A stretch of 64,000 nt of DNA from Pseudeuparius sepicola (taxonomy: Eukaryota; Arthropoda; Insecta; Coleoptera; Anthribidae), in the NCBI GenBank assembly GCA_963920635.1, contig OY987299.1, forward strand, positions 120,405,373-120,469,372. The letters run 5' to 3'. The first letter of the stretch is position 1. Every line of letters starts with the position of its first letter. The notes under the pieces are model-generated. The model saw only the letters and a list, made by a program, of their open reading frames with translations, ran no database searches and was not told the DNA's origin. The position numbers and the translations under genes were made by a program. Shown piece by piece: positions 35,500-46,970 of this stretch.

Positions 35500-36060
35500 T
35501 CTGTCGTCTGTCTTGAATGTTCGTATTTACACCGGACTGGAACAACCATTACCCGCAATGAAAATTCTGCGCTCGGCGGGAATCAGTCTCCCCTTGACGA
35601 ACTGCGGCCGATTACGCGCCACTTTTTGCCGTCCCACACAAACGTCGGGACGTCAGGCGTGCGCGTCGCGCTGCCGCACATACGTAAATACCCCCACAGA
35701 TCAAGTCACCCGCGGAAACAGTCGGCGACCAATCACGGCCCGCTCCGATCCCCGATAAACTCACGCTCCGCGGGGCAGATCGATCTCGGGCAGGCCGCGG
35801 ATTCGATCGATTGATTGCCGGCGACGCTATTGTATTCCGATCGGGCAAAAACGGCCGCTCCCGTCCATGTTTACACAAAGGATATCGGCCGTTTCGTGGT
35901 GTGCGAGCGGCGCGGCGCCGTTTTGGTCGTTTTGCCGTTTGAGCCGCGAGTCGCCGGGTTTGTTGAAACAAAGTTTTGCGCCGGTAATTCGAAACGGTTT
36001 TTGCTTAGGTATCGTTGAATGATCGCTTGGATTTGTAGTTGTGATTTTCCGCGCGGTTTT
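35500..36060. promoter_or_regulatory. GC-rich intronic block with forkhead-type site
   Basis: A long CpG-rich, single-copy block contains TGTTTACA (35868-35875), a forkhead consensus, overlapping ACACAAAGG, a Sox/TCF-like core. Overlapping open frames on both strands have no domain. Likely an intronic regulatory element; inference only. Confidence 0.35.
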
Positions 36061-37489
36061 TCTTCGGGGTTTAGCGATGCGGAGAATAAGCTAAAGGCCA
36101 TTGCAAAGTGTATTTTGTAAATATAATCAATGCCGGATCCACCCTAAGCTGATATAAATCCGAAATAGGATTTTTACACAGTTTTGCAACAAAACGCAAC
36201 AGAAATGTCTTGGCATATAATGTGATACCTAAATCTCGTACTAGAACTAGCACCGTATTTGATGTTTAAGTAGCCAGTATCTACAGGATGATTTTGTTAG
36301 GTCTACCACCGCCATTTTCTCGCTTATTTTACGCCCTACAAAAAAGCGTAAGAAACAAAAATGTTGCAATTTTGAACAGCTAAGTGGTGCTGCAAAAGAA
36401 ATCGGCATCCATGGCCAACTTGTCGCGCAATATTAAAAAAACCTCAAATTGAGCAAAACTATTAATAGCCGTGGAATGTTTATTTTAAGAGACAGAGGAC
36501 AAACTTTTATATTGAAAATTGATGGCACTGAGAAGCTTTATCCATCCACGTAGTCAGATAGTTTCCGCAAATTACACAGGGTCTTCGGCCACTTAAACAA
36601 GTCAGCTCTTCTAGCTCTTTTCAACAGTCCTTAGGTCTTAGTTGATATTGGAAAATTTATCACACTTTTAATGAGAAGGCCATGGAAGGGAATAGAGTTG
36701 AAAAGAGCTAGAAGAGCAAAGTCAGTGACTAGTTTAAGTTTCGCCAGAACAATTTTGAATTAAATATTGTGGTATTAATAAAAAAAATGTTTTGTCAAAC
36801 ATAAAATTTGGTTAAGTGCGTGGGCAACACCCTTCAACAAATTATTTGTTTTTTTAATGATAATGTAAGAATATTTGAAAACTATTGAAAGCAACAGGGA
36901 TTTGAACATGATTCTGAGTTAAAAAACGGTATCACTAAACACTAAAAAAAACAAAAATTCTGCGTCGTCTCGTTTTTGAAAAAACATTAAAAATAAAAAT
37001 AAAAATAAAATTTGAGCTATCCGTTTCAAATTTTATATTTGCACATAATTATTAATTTCAGACAACTTTCCCTTATAACTGTTTTTGGTATCTTTAAAAA
37101 TTAAGGTAGTTTACTCTTGAGGAAATATAAAAAAAATGACATTGACAGCTAAAGCATCTATTCTGCATAACTTTTGTTGAGGTCATTTTTCAACCAAGGG
37201 CAAGCACCAACTTTTATCAAGAATAAAATTTTCTGACAAATAAATAATAAAAAAGTTTTCCATATGTTTCCAACTTTTTGTTAGGTAACAACAAAAACAA
37301 ATACTTGGCCGGTTTTTTATATAGAAAAAATAGTACAATAATGACTACTTACTTTAGTGCCGATTTCTGAGCTTTTATTGGCGATTTTGAGTCTCTGCTA
37401 TATCGATTTAAAAAATATATTTTTTCTTTCTCAAAAACATTCCTTATTCCTATTCATATTCCCTATTGCTTAGCCTGGTAAAGTGTGTG
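36061..37489. other. Intronic AT-rich, one small foldback
   Basis: Apart from the inverted repeat at 36604-36717 and a degraded TAAAGTGCC-family trace near 37070-37110, nothing is supported. Confidence 0.45.
36604..36717. repeat. Inverted repeat of about 114 bp
   Basis: AGCTCTTCTAGCTCTTTTCAAC near the left end is inverted as GTTGAAAAGAGCTAGAAGAGC at the right end, with a spacer of about 70 bp. Such a stem would fold readily in a transcript; origin unknown. Confidence 0.7.
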
Positions 37490-38340
37490 TTTTGCAACGA
37501 ATACTAATTATCTCCCGCATTCAGGTGTAGCAAACAAAACACCCGTAGACCGGGGAGCCTCCTGAAAAAGGCCCATGTCCGACTTCTTCGGACCTCGAAG
37601 AACAAATGAGCACGCCGCCGCGTCGGCCGGCTATTAGCGACCATTAAAAATAATTAATTAGCATAGATCGGGTACCGACGGGGAGTTAATTGATTTAATT
37701 TGTCAGCGAAAGGTACGCGAGCTGCCCGAACCGACCGGCCGCGTGACGTATCCGATCGAAGTGATATGGGTCAAATAGTAGACAATCGGCATTGGGAAGG
37801 AGCTCGTCCTTGGGGGCTGTGGAGCTACAGCCCACCAGTCGCCCGCAAACAACCGACAACGCACAATTATAGTTCGGACAATCCTGACAATTAATTTTGC
37901 CGGTCTATCCTTACTTCGATTATCGACGATAAGGTTGTCAATTATTACCTATACGACACCTCTCATTTAAATTCATACCATACACGTGTTAATATACAGA
38001 TAATTCTAAGACATTTTTGTTCAAAGTGAAATAGCGCAGCGCGAAATGTAAAGAAGTGCGGTGTGGGCAGCCAGATTACGCGGAGCTGGAACAAAGTATT
38101 TTAGTTCCGCGCTGCGTCTGCCTGTTCCCGTTCGCGATTTTACTAAATATACTACTTCACGTTAGCACAAGACACGCCCACCGTAATACGTCACCTCTCA
38201 CCTCCAAACATTGCCGATATACTCGGCGTCAGCAGAGCGCACTAAATATACTGCACTCCAGCACAACTAAGTAATCGCCGCCGCTGATTTCCCACTCTGT
38301 ATTGTTTGTTTTGGTCTCATTTTAGTCGCCTGTGGAACGG
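37490..38340. promoter_or_regulatory. GC-rich intronic block with homeodomain sites
   Basis: Single-copy and compositionally distinct. Contains TAATTAATTAG at 37651-37661 and TTAATTGATTTAATT near 37686, typical homeodomain cores. No coding signal. Candidate enhancer. Confidence 0.33.
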
Positions 38341-38419
38341 TCCATCTTATTGGAATGAAAATGAGGGAAACTCGGTTGAAACAATACCTAGAAAAACCTA
38401 TTTCGGGCGGGGCAGGTTA

Positions 38420-38880
38420 ACATTTTTGGAAATTCAAAAAAGTGCGCTGGCGCTGGCCGGCCACTTAGAAATCTTTTAGAGGAATTTGGAGGCCGGATCC
38501 GTGTTCTGCGGGTCAATTTACGTCGGATAGGCTGTTTTTGAAGTCATTCTGAGTGCGTTTAAAAAGTGGCGATTTTGGAAATTTTAGGCGTTTTTCGAAA
38601 AAGTGCGCCGGCCGGGCATTTGGAAACGTCTAAGTTCAATTTCAACCGGATTTTCGGTTCCTACGGGTCAAACTGCGTCGGATAAGCCTGTTTCCAGACA
38701 ATCTTAATTTTTTCGCGAAATGGTCAAATTTCAGTTCCCAAAGGGGTTGACCCCCCGAAAATCTCGGGGAAATATTCGCGCGCGCGCAGGAATTTTTCCA
38801 GGCGTCTGATTTTACCGTATCTCATGCATCTCGAGGCGCTGCGTCGATTGGCGCAACGTAGAATGTCATAGCTCTAGCCA
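38420..38880. repeat. Diverged tandem duplication, unknown family
   Basis: AAAAAGTGCGC-x-GGC...GCCGG followed about 70-100 bp later by CGGGTCAA-x-x-x-CGTCGGATA occurs twice (about 38437-38590 and 38597-38710). The downstream part has an inverted GGGGTTGACCCCCC and a CG dinucleotide run at 38779-38787. Not assigned to a known element. Confidence 0.5.
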
Positions 38881-39150
38881 TTTCGGCGCAAATGGCCTTC
38901 GAATTCAAATCGAAAGTGAAAACTCGAAGTTCGGTGTTTTGGTCGTATATTATCTCCGCATCGGCTGCAGGAAGGTCGTGTGAACTTAGCTACAGACTGT
39001 ATCCGGCACCGTATTCTGAGAGCAAAAGGAGCAATAAGCAAGAAAGGGCACGGCCATGGAGTCATCTCATCTCAGACTGATATATTACACATTTTTCATT
39101 CAGAACCAAGAACTCACTAAGGATACTTTTTATGCATGATATGTTGCACA

Positions 39151-39903
39151 CAGTGGCGGATCTACGGGGGGGACTACAGGGGCTATAGCCCCCCCCTTGG
39201 CCTAATACCGTAAGGTAGGCACTTAAAAAATATGTCTGGCAATTAGAGATGGTGTGGAACTCCGTTTTCTTGGAACAGGTACAACCTGTTCCAGTTCCAG
39301 GCAATACCTGTTCTTAAAAAACCTGTTCCAGTTCCAATATTATTAACTTCTACGACTTCTAGTCTTCTAAGGACGTGGTCCGAACCGCGCTGTCAGTGCT
39401 TACAGCGCTCAGATCGTTTACAACAGGTACGATATGATTAACTCGCTGACAACTCGTTTCGGACCGGTTATAAATGCGCTGACAGGAACATGCCATTTTG
39501 AGGTTATGCGGGCGTAAAGGTCGCAAAGTAACTATTATTATTGAATATTAAATCATTGATAAATATTGCATCCGTTTCTAAAGAGGGTGCGCTAAATAGT
39601 TTTTGTAGTACAAATTGAAAAATTTGGTGAACACAATGGGATTGGGACAGGGCCCGGCACAGAACACGGGTCCAGTCACCGCCTTCACCGATCGACAGTT
39701 CACGTTCACAGTTGTTCTATTATATTACTACGAGTAGAGCGGAACTAGAACAGCGGAACGGAACTGAACGAAACTAAGAATATTAATGTATTAATAGTAT
39801 TGTATTTTAATGAATAAAATGAATAAATAATGTGTTTCCTATTTTATTACAAAATTTCGGAAATAGAAGCCCCTCCCTTGACTCCAGCCTAGATCCGCCA
39901 CTG
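39151..39903. mobile_element. Non-autonomous hAT-type element
   Basis: Ends CAGTGGCGGATCT and inverse with a perfect 8-bp duplication GTTGCACA (39143-39150, 39904-39911). The 5' subterminal region has a G7 run and a C8 run that can pair as a hairpin. The 753-bp interior has no transposase. Confidence 0.92.
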
Positions 39904-39914
39904 GTTGCACACTA

Positions 39915-40260
39915 TCCTTTATTAGCCTGGCACGTGAATTAGATACGAGTGCCTATACCTTGTCCTGACACCCCGTCCTCCATGCGGCGCTCCCGCTCCA
40001 GCACCGCGACGTTCCGGACGTCTAAATACCCGGCCACGTGGGAAAGTTCCAGGGACTTACACAAATCATTCGTCCTAATTAACGGTGTCGTATCTGCGCC
40101 GGTCCTCCGCAGGGACATACCGATGTAATTCCAGATACGGAGGGACCGGACAAAAAATCGGATACAATCGGTCCCATTGCGGGAGGTTGGTTAGCCAAGC
40201 TGGAAGCTATTCGAGAGAACTTGGATTACACAGAGGCTAGAATAACGTCGGAATTTAATT
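39915..40260. promoter_or_regulatory. GC-richer intronic single-copy block
   Basis: Non-repetitive block 3' of the hAT element, with several CCGG-rich words and CTAATTAACGG at about 40074. No open frame of note. Candidate regulatory DNA. Confidence 0.25.
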
Positions 40261-41520
40261 TACCCTCCCATCGTTGATTGAAGAACAGAATAAATCGCTT
40301 TGCAAGAGAAGTCTCGTTAATGATATGCATAAAAAATAAGCTAGTTACAGAAAGATAGCGAATTACAGAAAAATAGACTATATTTTCCAAATAAATTTGG
40401 TTATAATAATAAGCCAGTGTCCAGGTCTAAATAAAAATGCTTTAATTTATACCAAATCAATTATTGGACGGATGGTCTTATTGCGACCTGAATTTGAATA
40501 ATTCCATTTTGTGACCTCAAAGGCACTGGAAAAATCACAAATAGGTACAATTTGTCGTAGAAAATTCTAGAAAATTCTAGTGTAGATCTACCATTTTGCT
40601 CTCTATAAAATTATAAAGACAATTTACAAAAATGATCTCGTATCGTTTATTACATTGTTTCGGAAATAATGCAGTGAATCAAACTTTGACCATGAATGTT
40701 TAAAAAAATCATAACGTCATATCTTCGTTTCTATCGATGCTGTAGAGAGTTCAATTTGGTAAAAAAAATCTTCTCACTTTCTCTTTAAAACAATTTTACC
40801 TACACGAACATGAGCATAAATCAAATCTAAAAAATGTTTTTCGTCTAGAGAACACAAAATATACTAGGGTCTTGAAAAAATTAACACGTGATATTTAATA
40901 CGTCCGACAAAACTGGAAGTTGAATCTGGATAAATTTGGATATTTTTTTGGAAATTGTTTTTGAAATAACATTATCACCATACCCCGTACCTACATAAAT
41001 GTTCCAAATATCCTTGGAACCGTCTTAATTTTTATAATACTTCACACATATACATATATATATATTATTAATCTCAATTTGTTCTTCTACGGGCCACTGC
41101 TTCCACTTAGATGCCTCACTCTGTATACTTATATTATATAGATACCTAACTCTGCGAAGGGTGTATAGGAGCTGAACATACCGGAATAGTATTTTTGTTA
41201 TCAGTTTGACATATAGGTAGAAAGTAAGTAATAATAATTATTAAAAATAATGACAAAAAATATAGGTATTGTGATTTGATTAGTTATGTTGTCGAGATAG
41301 AAAACGGACTTTAATTAATAAGTTATGTATAATTTACGTCCATTTAACCAGCAAAATAAAAACCTGACCAGCTAAATGATGTACCTACCAGCAGCAATTT
41401 TGTTGACAAACTAATGACTGCAAAAGAAGGTGTTGCAATTTAAACAAGCATTCTGCCATATTTTCGGTTATTTTTAGCTAGAAAAAAAGGGAAAATTCTA
41501 TTCACAAGCAGTGTTTTCAA
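40261..41520. other. Intronic AT-rich, no gene seen
   Basis: AT-rich with TA-dinucleotide runs near 41050. No bounded element. Confidence 0.45.
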
Positions 41521-42154
41521 TTTTTTTGTAATATGTATAAATATAATGTAAACAGACCCAATATTTAGTATATAGGTTATTTCTTGCAAAATAAAAATGA
41601 AAACTCAACTCAGTATACTGTAAATATTGACGAGGTCCCAGTTCATCGGCAGCGCGAAAGGCCGAATAGGAACCGTATCAGGGCGTGGGTCGACAACGAA
41701 AATCCTCGAGTACGTTACAACACTGATTCATTTCGCATAAGGTGAATAGTGAATACAAAATACACAAACCCAAACGTGGTCAACGGGAACGGCTTCCAGC
41801 CACCCGGACCGTCTGAACTCGCGGATCTCCCGAAAGCAGCTCACCCGTCTGTGTCTCAGGCTCCACTGTCCATTGAGTCCATTCCGGGGGGAGAATTCCC
41901 ATTACAGCGCTCACGCGTCGGCGCGAGCGGCACCAATACTCCTGGACGGCACGGCTCCCACCCAGAGGTCATAATAACACCTGGGCGGTTCCCCTCCGCC
42001 AGAACACACGCGCACTAGACACAAACTTGTTTCTAAAATATAAACTAAGACGTTTAAAAACACTTTAAACTTCTCAAAACCCAAGCTGCCGCTTTCAGTT
42101 ATGTAACAAGTGACATGTAACGTCGGACTAAGATGGTCTTTATCGTAGGCCTCG
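41521..42154. mobile_element. MULE-like element fragment, inverted
   Basis: Inverted relative to 34065-35212. It keeps one terminus (GGCCTCG at 42148-42154) and the GC-rich half, lacks the other end, and has lost about 25 bp just inside the terminus between GAC repeats. It ends 240 bp before Wnt exon 2. The open frames across it (41749-42018, 41911-42243) are transposon sequence. Confidence 0.78.
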
Positions 42155-42156
42155 AT

Positions 42157-42244
42157 AGTATCACCAAAGTCTAGAGTCTCTAGCACAGAAAGTATAGCTC
42201 CGCGTAGCGTATATTTTCTGTGGTCTCTAGACTTTGGTATCACA
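42157..42244. repeat. Hairpin-forming repeat next to Wnt exon 2
   Basis: Inverted arms GTATCACCAAAGTCTAGAG / CTCTAGACTTTGGTATCAC, with inner arms around CACAGAAA and TATATTTTCTGTG. The related words CCAAAGTCTAGAG (44640) and CACAGAAAATATACG (48333) recur in the window, so it is a small dispersed family. Confidence 0.7.
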
Positions 42245-42393
42245 AAGAATTGAGTCGTTCGCAGATGCTTTGCCTCGGCCAGACGGCTTTAATACGTAAT
42301 ACCGGGTGACGTCTGATCACGTGAGCACCACGCAGAGCGGCTCGCCTGCTTTTGTTTCGTCTTGGTGATTATAGCCGCCCCGTCTTTTTCCAG

Positions 42394-42683
42394 CACGGTC
42401 GAGTCGAAGATCCCGGCGCCGTCGTCCGTCCGCCAGCTGCAGGCGCTGCGCGAGCCCTTCTACCATCCGTACCTGGACGTGACCGTCTGCAGGACGGTGC
42501 CGGGCCTCAGCAAGCCCCAGCTAGACCTCTGCTTCCAGCAGCCGGACGCGACGCGGACGGCCGTGCAGGGGCTCGGCCACGCGGTCAAGGAGTGCCAGTA
42601 CCAGTTCCAGGGCAACCGGTGGAACTGCTCGGTGCTGGCCACCAGGGGGCAGAACCCGTACGTCAGCAGCTTGATGCAGAGAG
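42394..42683 (+). CDS. Wnt10: Wnt ligand, exon 2
   Basis: Encodes residues 33-128 of a secreted Wnt morphogen, a lipid-modified ligand for Frizzled receptors. The acceptor TTTTTCCAG ends at 42393 and the donor GTAAGC begins at 42684, after one base of a Gly codon, the LxxRG position where many Wnt genes are split. Visible family features are VTVCRTVPGLSKPQLDLC (Cys64, Cys78), TAVQGLGHAVKECQYQF (Cys99) and NRWNCSVL (Cys110, with an N-C-S glycosylation sequon). PGLS-x-x-Q, AVQG and LxTRxxxPYxSxxxxRG point to the Wnt10 subfamily over Wnt1 or Wnt6. GC-rich codons contrast with the AT-rich flanks. The exons with the palmitoleoylated Ser and C-terminal Cys-rich domain are not in the window. Confidence 0.93.
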
Positions 42684-43218
42684 GTAAGCGGAATGTTAGA
42701 CGTCGGCATATTATGTTGGGGGAGGAGAAGCGATGCCAAAATTCCGAGGCGTCAAAACATTATCATCGTCTAGCGAAAAGGACTTGCTAATATGTTCTGA
42801 CCGACACTGAAAATAAAACATCGTGTTCCGCTACCTGTTTACTGATTTCTGGTGAAAATCTTGAATTAATGAAGGCATGAACTGGTGCGACCAGAAGTTT
42901 ATCGAAAAAAAAAATAGTAAAATGTTATTGTGGTTGAATGAAAAAGTAGGTAGGTAATTAAGTTTATTGAACTTTATGTATATGGAGGTAAAAATTTAGA
43001 AACACTTTTTCAACAATTATTATAACAAAAGCTGCTCATCATCTTCGCACAACATTCTGCTATTAACTAGTTTCCAAACTAGTTTCCAAACTAGTTTCAT
43101 ATGCTGTTTCAAATTCTCGCAACCTAAATTAAACATGTTCCTTCTGTGTGGACAGAATGTTTTCAATCGTGGCGACTTACTTCGAAACTTGATAACATGT
43201 TGCTCCTACGTGAACATA
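42684..43218. other. Start of intron 2, nothing seen
   Basis: Intronic sequence after the exon 2 donor. The open frame read-through to 42790 is intron. No element. Confidence 0.55.
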
Positions 43219-44049
43219 CAGGGTGAGGTTTTTTTATGATCAGTTTGGGGATCTCGGAAACTAGCGGAGATAGAAGGAAGGTTAAATGGGGAAAGAATTG
43301 CAGTTTTGTAGGCTCAATTTAATGCACCTTGATTTTTGTCATGGCTTACTAGATATTTTGAAAAAACGAAATTTTGGCGATTTGTTCTAATCCATCTAAC
43401 TTCGTTGTTTATGATTTTAGATAAAAAGTGTTAATACAAAAGTTGGAGGGAATTGTGTCACCAATGCGGTTATCTTGTCGTATTTTCCGTGACAGCTGCC
43501 ATTTTCGAGATATGACACAAACTTTTGTTTTTTAAATGGAAACCATAGTTACCTATATCCATTATTTTTCCGAATAACCATATGGAGGTTATATCGTTGG
43601 AAAGCCCTAAAAATGTCTGATTTTTTGCGACCATGGCCGACTATGGTTTCCATTTACACAAGTTTGTGTCAAATCTCAAAAATGGCAGCTATCACGGAAA
43701 GTGGGAGATAACAACTGCATTAGAGACACAATTCCCTCCAACTTTTGTATTTACACTTAAGTCCATATTAATACAATACAATGTTTCCGTTATTTCGTAA
43801 ATCGCCGACGTATTAATCTAATACGTCTAAAATCTAAAATCAGAAACAACGAAGTTAGAAAGATTAGAATAAATAGCCAACATTTCATTTTTCAAAATAT
43901 CTAGTAAGCTATGACTTTTTTCAAAAATGCACAAGGTGCATTAAATTGGGCCTACAAAATTGCAATTATTCTTCCCCATTTAACCTTCCTTCTATCTCGG
44001 CTATAGTTTCCGAGATCCCCATACTGATCATCGAAAAAAACTCACCCTG
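43219..44049. mobile_element. Palindromic Tc1/mariner-type foldback (CAGGGTGAG family)
   Basis: Left end TA-CAGGGTGAG; right end CTCACCCTG followed by GA, not TA, so the right duplication has mutated. Arms of about 390 bp with centre near 43620. Related to 7872-8630 and 60651-61765 at the termini (GGGATCTCGGAAACTAGC). Confidence 0.85.
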
Positions 44050-44581
44050 GATATACAATACTAAAGTCTTTCCTTAACTAGTCTTATGTTAGATATCCCT
44101 ATAGAATTTCCCAAGGCCCCTGGAATGGGAGGTGATCGCAGAGCCGTACTCAGAAAATGTGCTGTTTTGTTAGGATATTGACATTATTTTGTTTAATTTT
44201 TTCCAAATTGTTTTTTTGCACTTGTAGTAGAGAAATTCAGAACCAGCAGCAAGAAATAAGAAATCAATTTGTTACAATGATATAATTGTAGATAGAAGGT
44301 AACAATTATTATAACTTATATATTAACAATTATTATAACTAAATCAATGATTTGTATACAAAAATATAACAAAATTATATTTTAGGTTATAGAGAGAAAA
44401 TATTATGTATTCAGATATTATGTAGTTTACGAATAAAACTGTTTCGACAATGGTAAAAGTTACCTAGTCATCATGGCCATCGGTTGCTAGTATCAACAGG
44501 GGTGCAAATATGTTTTTATTATACTTCTTTGAAAACACCTTATTTTCATCTGTTTTAGCAATAATGGCTAGCGCACGGAAA

Positions 44582-44610
44582 CAGCGCACGGAAAAACTTT
44601 CCGTGCGCTG
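44582..44610. repeat. Perfect 13-bp-arm hairpin
   Basis: CAGCGCACGGAAA and TTTCCGTGCGCTG are separated by AAC; a further direct copy of GCGCACGGAA lies just upstream at 44571. A similar CCGTGC/GCACGG theme recurs in the palindrome at 45009-45130. Confidence 0.85.
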
Positions 44611-44637
44611 AATAAAAATACCGAATATATGGCCAAA

Positions 44638-44680
44638 GTCTAGAGAATACTATGTCTAGACTTTGATATGGCTTTAAAAT
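44638..44680. repeat. Short hairpin of the CCAAAGTCTAGA family
   Basis: GGCCAAAGTCTAGAG and TCTAGACTTTGATATGGC surround a few bases. Related to the hairpin at 42157-42244. Confidence 0.6.
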
Positions 44681-45008
44681 AGAAATATACAGCAAAGTAA
44701 ACTAAATTTAAGAAACTCTATATGCTCTCTGATATTTAACATATACCTATTTTGTATTTTAATTCGTAAGTGTTTCAATATTTAGATACATTTCTGTAAT
44801 ATTTTTGACGTTTTATTCACCTTATCTGACACTAACTAATTTACAACAAAGCACCTTTGAAATAATTTGAGAGTAACCATGGAAACGCATCATACATACC
44901 AAACACTATATTGTCTGCATTGTTTATTTTTTGTCAATTGAATTTATTATAACATGCCGATAAAATGTTTTAAGTTTCCGTTTTCAAAGAAGTATAATAA
45001 AAATATCG

Positions 45009-45130
45009 TTCATTACACGTCCAGAAATAGATTTTTCCGTGCTTGCATGACTTCCCGTGTTCAGCTGCGCCTCCCACGGGAATTTGTCACGCGCGGACGG
45101 AAAAATCTTCATTTCCAGACTCGTAATGAA
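45009..45130. repeat. Palindromic element of about 122 bp
   Basis: TTCATTAC at the left end is inverted as GTAATGAA at the right. Inner arms share GATTTTTCCGT and TTCCCGTG with their inverses. A probable small MITE. The open frame 44954-45157 across it is not a gene. Confidence 0.65.
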
Positions 45131-45885
45131 ATATACTATGTATTAAATAATCCGTAACTAAGAAAATGATGACCTAGATAACGATACCTATTATGTTTTC
45201 GATAAGGCTAAGGGTATTATAGGAGAGTCTCTTATTATGTGTAAGATCATTAGATCAATAACAAGATATTTTAGTGCCAATAATACAAGTATTTTGACAG
45301 GTTATCATTTCATTCATGTCGGTGAGTAAAGAATAGGTAAACGATCAATTCCATCTTATAGGGCACAAAATATTAATTTACCCATTTGATGTACGAGTAG
45401 GTACCTATACCTGTTTTTACAGTATATTCTGTCGAAAGAAAATTGCCTTGACAATTTTGTAAAAATACTATTCTTAATAATTCTTGAGATAGAGTAGGCT
45501 TGAAAACTAAAGTAACTTTTCTATTTGTATGCATATTAGGGTTATATTTACTCCTTACTTCCTTCCCTATCACATCTCCAAAGGAATGCATCGAATTACC
45601 AATAACCCTGCATACCAAATAGTTTTACGTACCTACTAAATACCTACATAATTCACAATGTTAAATATATATTCTTGTGGTTCAATTATAAATATTGTTT
45701 GTGCGATATTTCAAAAAATATCAGTATCTAACCCACTTCGTAAATTTATTCTTCCAACAGTATAAAACAAGATTGTTGCTTCTCATCAGTTATTTGAAGA
45801 AGCATTCTCAGCAGTAATATATGTTTATAGACATAAACCTAAACATAAAACTAAGTTGGGAATTTGGAACCTATTGGCGATACAC
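45131..45885. other. Intronic AT-rich, no gene seen
   Basis: A minus-strand frame at 45373-45618 has no domain. Nothing else. Confidence 0.45.
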
Positions 45886-46039
45886 TATTCTTATCACGTT
45901 TAAATCCACACACCAATACCGTTGTTTTTGCACTCGACGCGCGTTTCGCTAACTTAGTTAGCGCTAACTTAGTTAGCGAAACGCGCGTCGAGTGCATAAA
46001 CAACGGTATTGGTGTGTGGATTTAAACGTGATAAGAATA
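45886..46039. repeat. Near-perfect 154-bp palindrome
   Basis: Arms of 77 bp start TATTCTTATCACG and end CGTGATAAGAATA, with only about one mismatch (T/A in GTTGTTTTTGC versus GCATAAACAAC). The centre (45962/45963) is AGCGCT within a doubled CTAACTTAGTTAG. If the flanking TA is a target duplication, the element is 150 bp. No spacer is present, so either a very young hairpin MITE or an inverted-duplication product. Confidence 0.92.
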
Positions 46040-46970
46040 CTAAACATAAAAGTTAAAAAAATAGAAACACATACAAATTAGAAATATGCAGGAACAGCTC
46101 AAATGACAAACATCGCAATCAGTAAAACAAAATGATTAATATGAATTTACAATAGTAACTACTGTTGCCTGTTTTCTTTACAGGGCAGTCTAAAACCTCC
46201 TATAAAAAGGTTTTGATTCTTTGCATTGAAATCTAAGCTTAAGGTACCAAAGGTTGTACGCACTTACTTCTTTCCTCATTGACTCTTTAACTCCTTATTT
46301 TCTCTGTTCTGACCTTTGAATAAGGAATCATAGGAAGGAGTCAAAGATCTATGTGTATTATAAAATACTGAGACGGAAATCGCCCTGAGCAGTAACCAAG
46401 TTTTGACACAATATTTTGGTATCTGACACAGTGACAGGTGTCATTATGTGGTATTTAGATACTTTTTTCGAGTTATTACGCTTAGCTGTGCGGCTTGTGG
46501 CACTTCCCTGACCGTCAAAACTAAAATGTTTGAGGATAATAATCCATTCGTAAATAATTTTGTAATTTAAGTTAACTTTTGAGGCCATGCACCAAACTGG
46601 CATAGGCCTTTGTGTAAGTGCCTACTTCTTCATAATTGATGGAAATTTAAAATTAGAGTTGCTGCATTATCAAGGATTCCTAAACTTAAAGACATAACAT
46701 GCCTTATATTTGGATTGTATGTATTGTTTTCACGAAAAATGATGATTTCTGCCTCGATTAGTTTGTCGAAACAACTCAAAGGTGCGCGCTACTGTGAAAG
46801 CGGAAAGGCATCCCCATAATATATGCAAAGACTGTCTCGAGCCCAAATTTGCTCCTTCCTGGGGTTCTTTATTCAAGATAGAAGATTATCGTTAAATATC
46901 TGACATTAATTTGTCAATATTCAAAGTGGCTTCAAATACATCCCTCAATCCCACCAACTCTGGATTACTA
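46040..46970. other. Intronic AT-rich, no gene seen
   Basis: A minus-strand frame at 46358-46603 has no domain. Confidence 0.45.

Larger units (their letters stand above)
20619..42393 (+). other. Wnt10: Wnt intron 1 (21.8 kb, inferred)
   Basis: Bounded by donor GTAAGT at 20619 and acceptor TTTTTCCAG ending at 42393. It is filled with foldback transposons, a MULE-like element, a hAT element, a Penelope relic and the hammerhead palindrome, between islands of GC-rich single-copy DNA at 26.3, 35.5, 37.5 and 39.9 kb. Its extent depends on exon 1 being assigned correctly. Confidence 0.55.
44050..45008. other. Intronic AT-rich with small hairpins
   Basis: Contains two short hairpins listed separately. 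No gene. Confidence 0.5.

Noticed and set aside
35513..35971. Overlapping frames on both strands in the GC-rich intronic block
   Set aside because: No domain, no splice-site logic, and open frames on both strands are expected at this GC content.
42352..42687. 111-residue frame overlapping exon 2 in another frame
   Set aside because: Shadow of the Wnt frame; Pro/Gly/Arg-rich with no domain.
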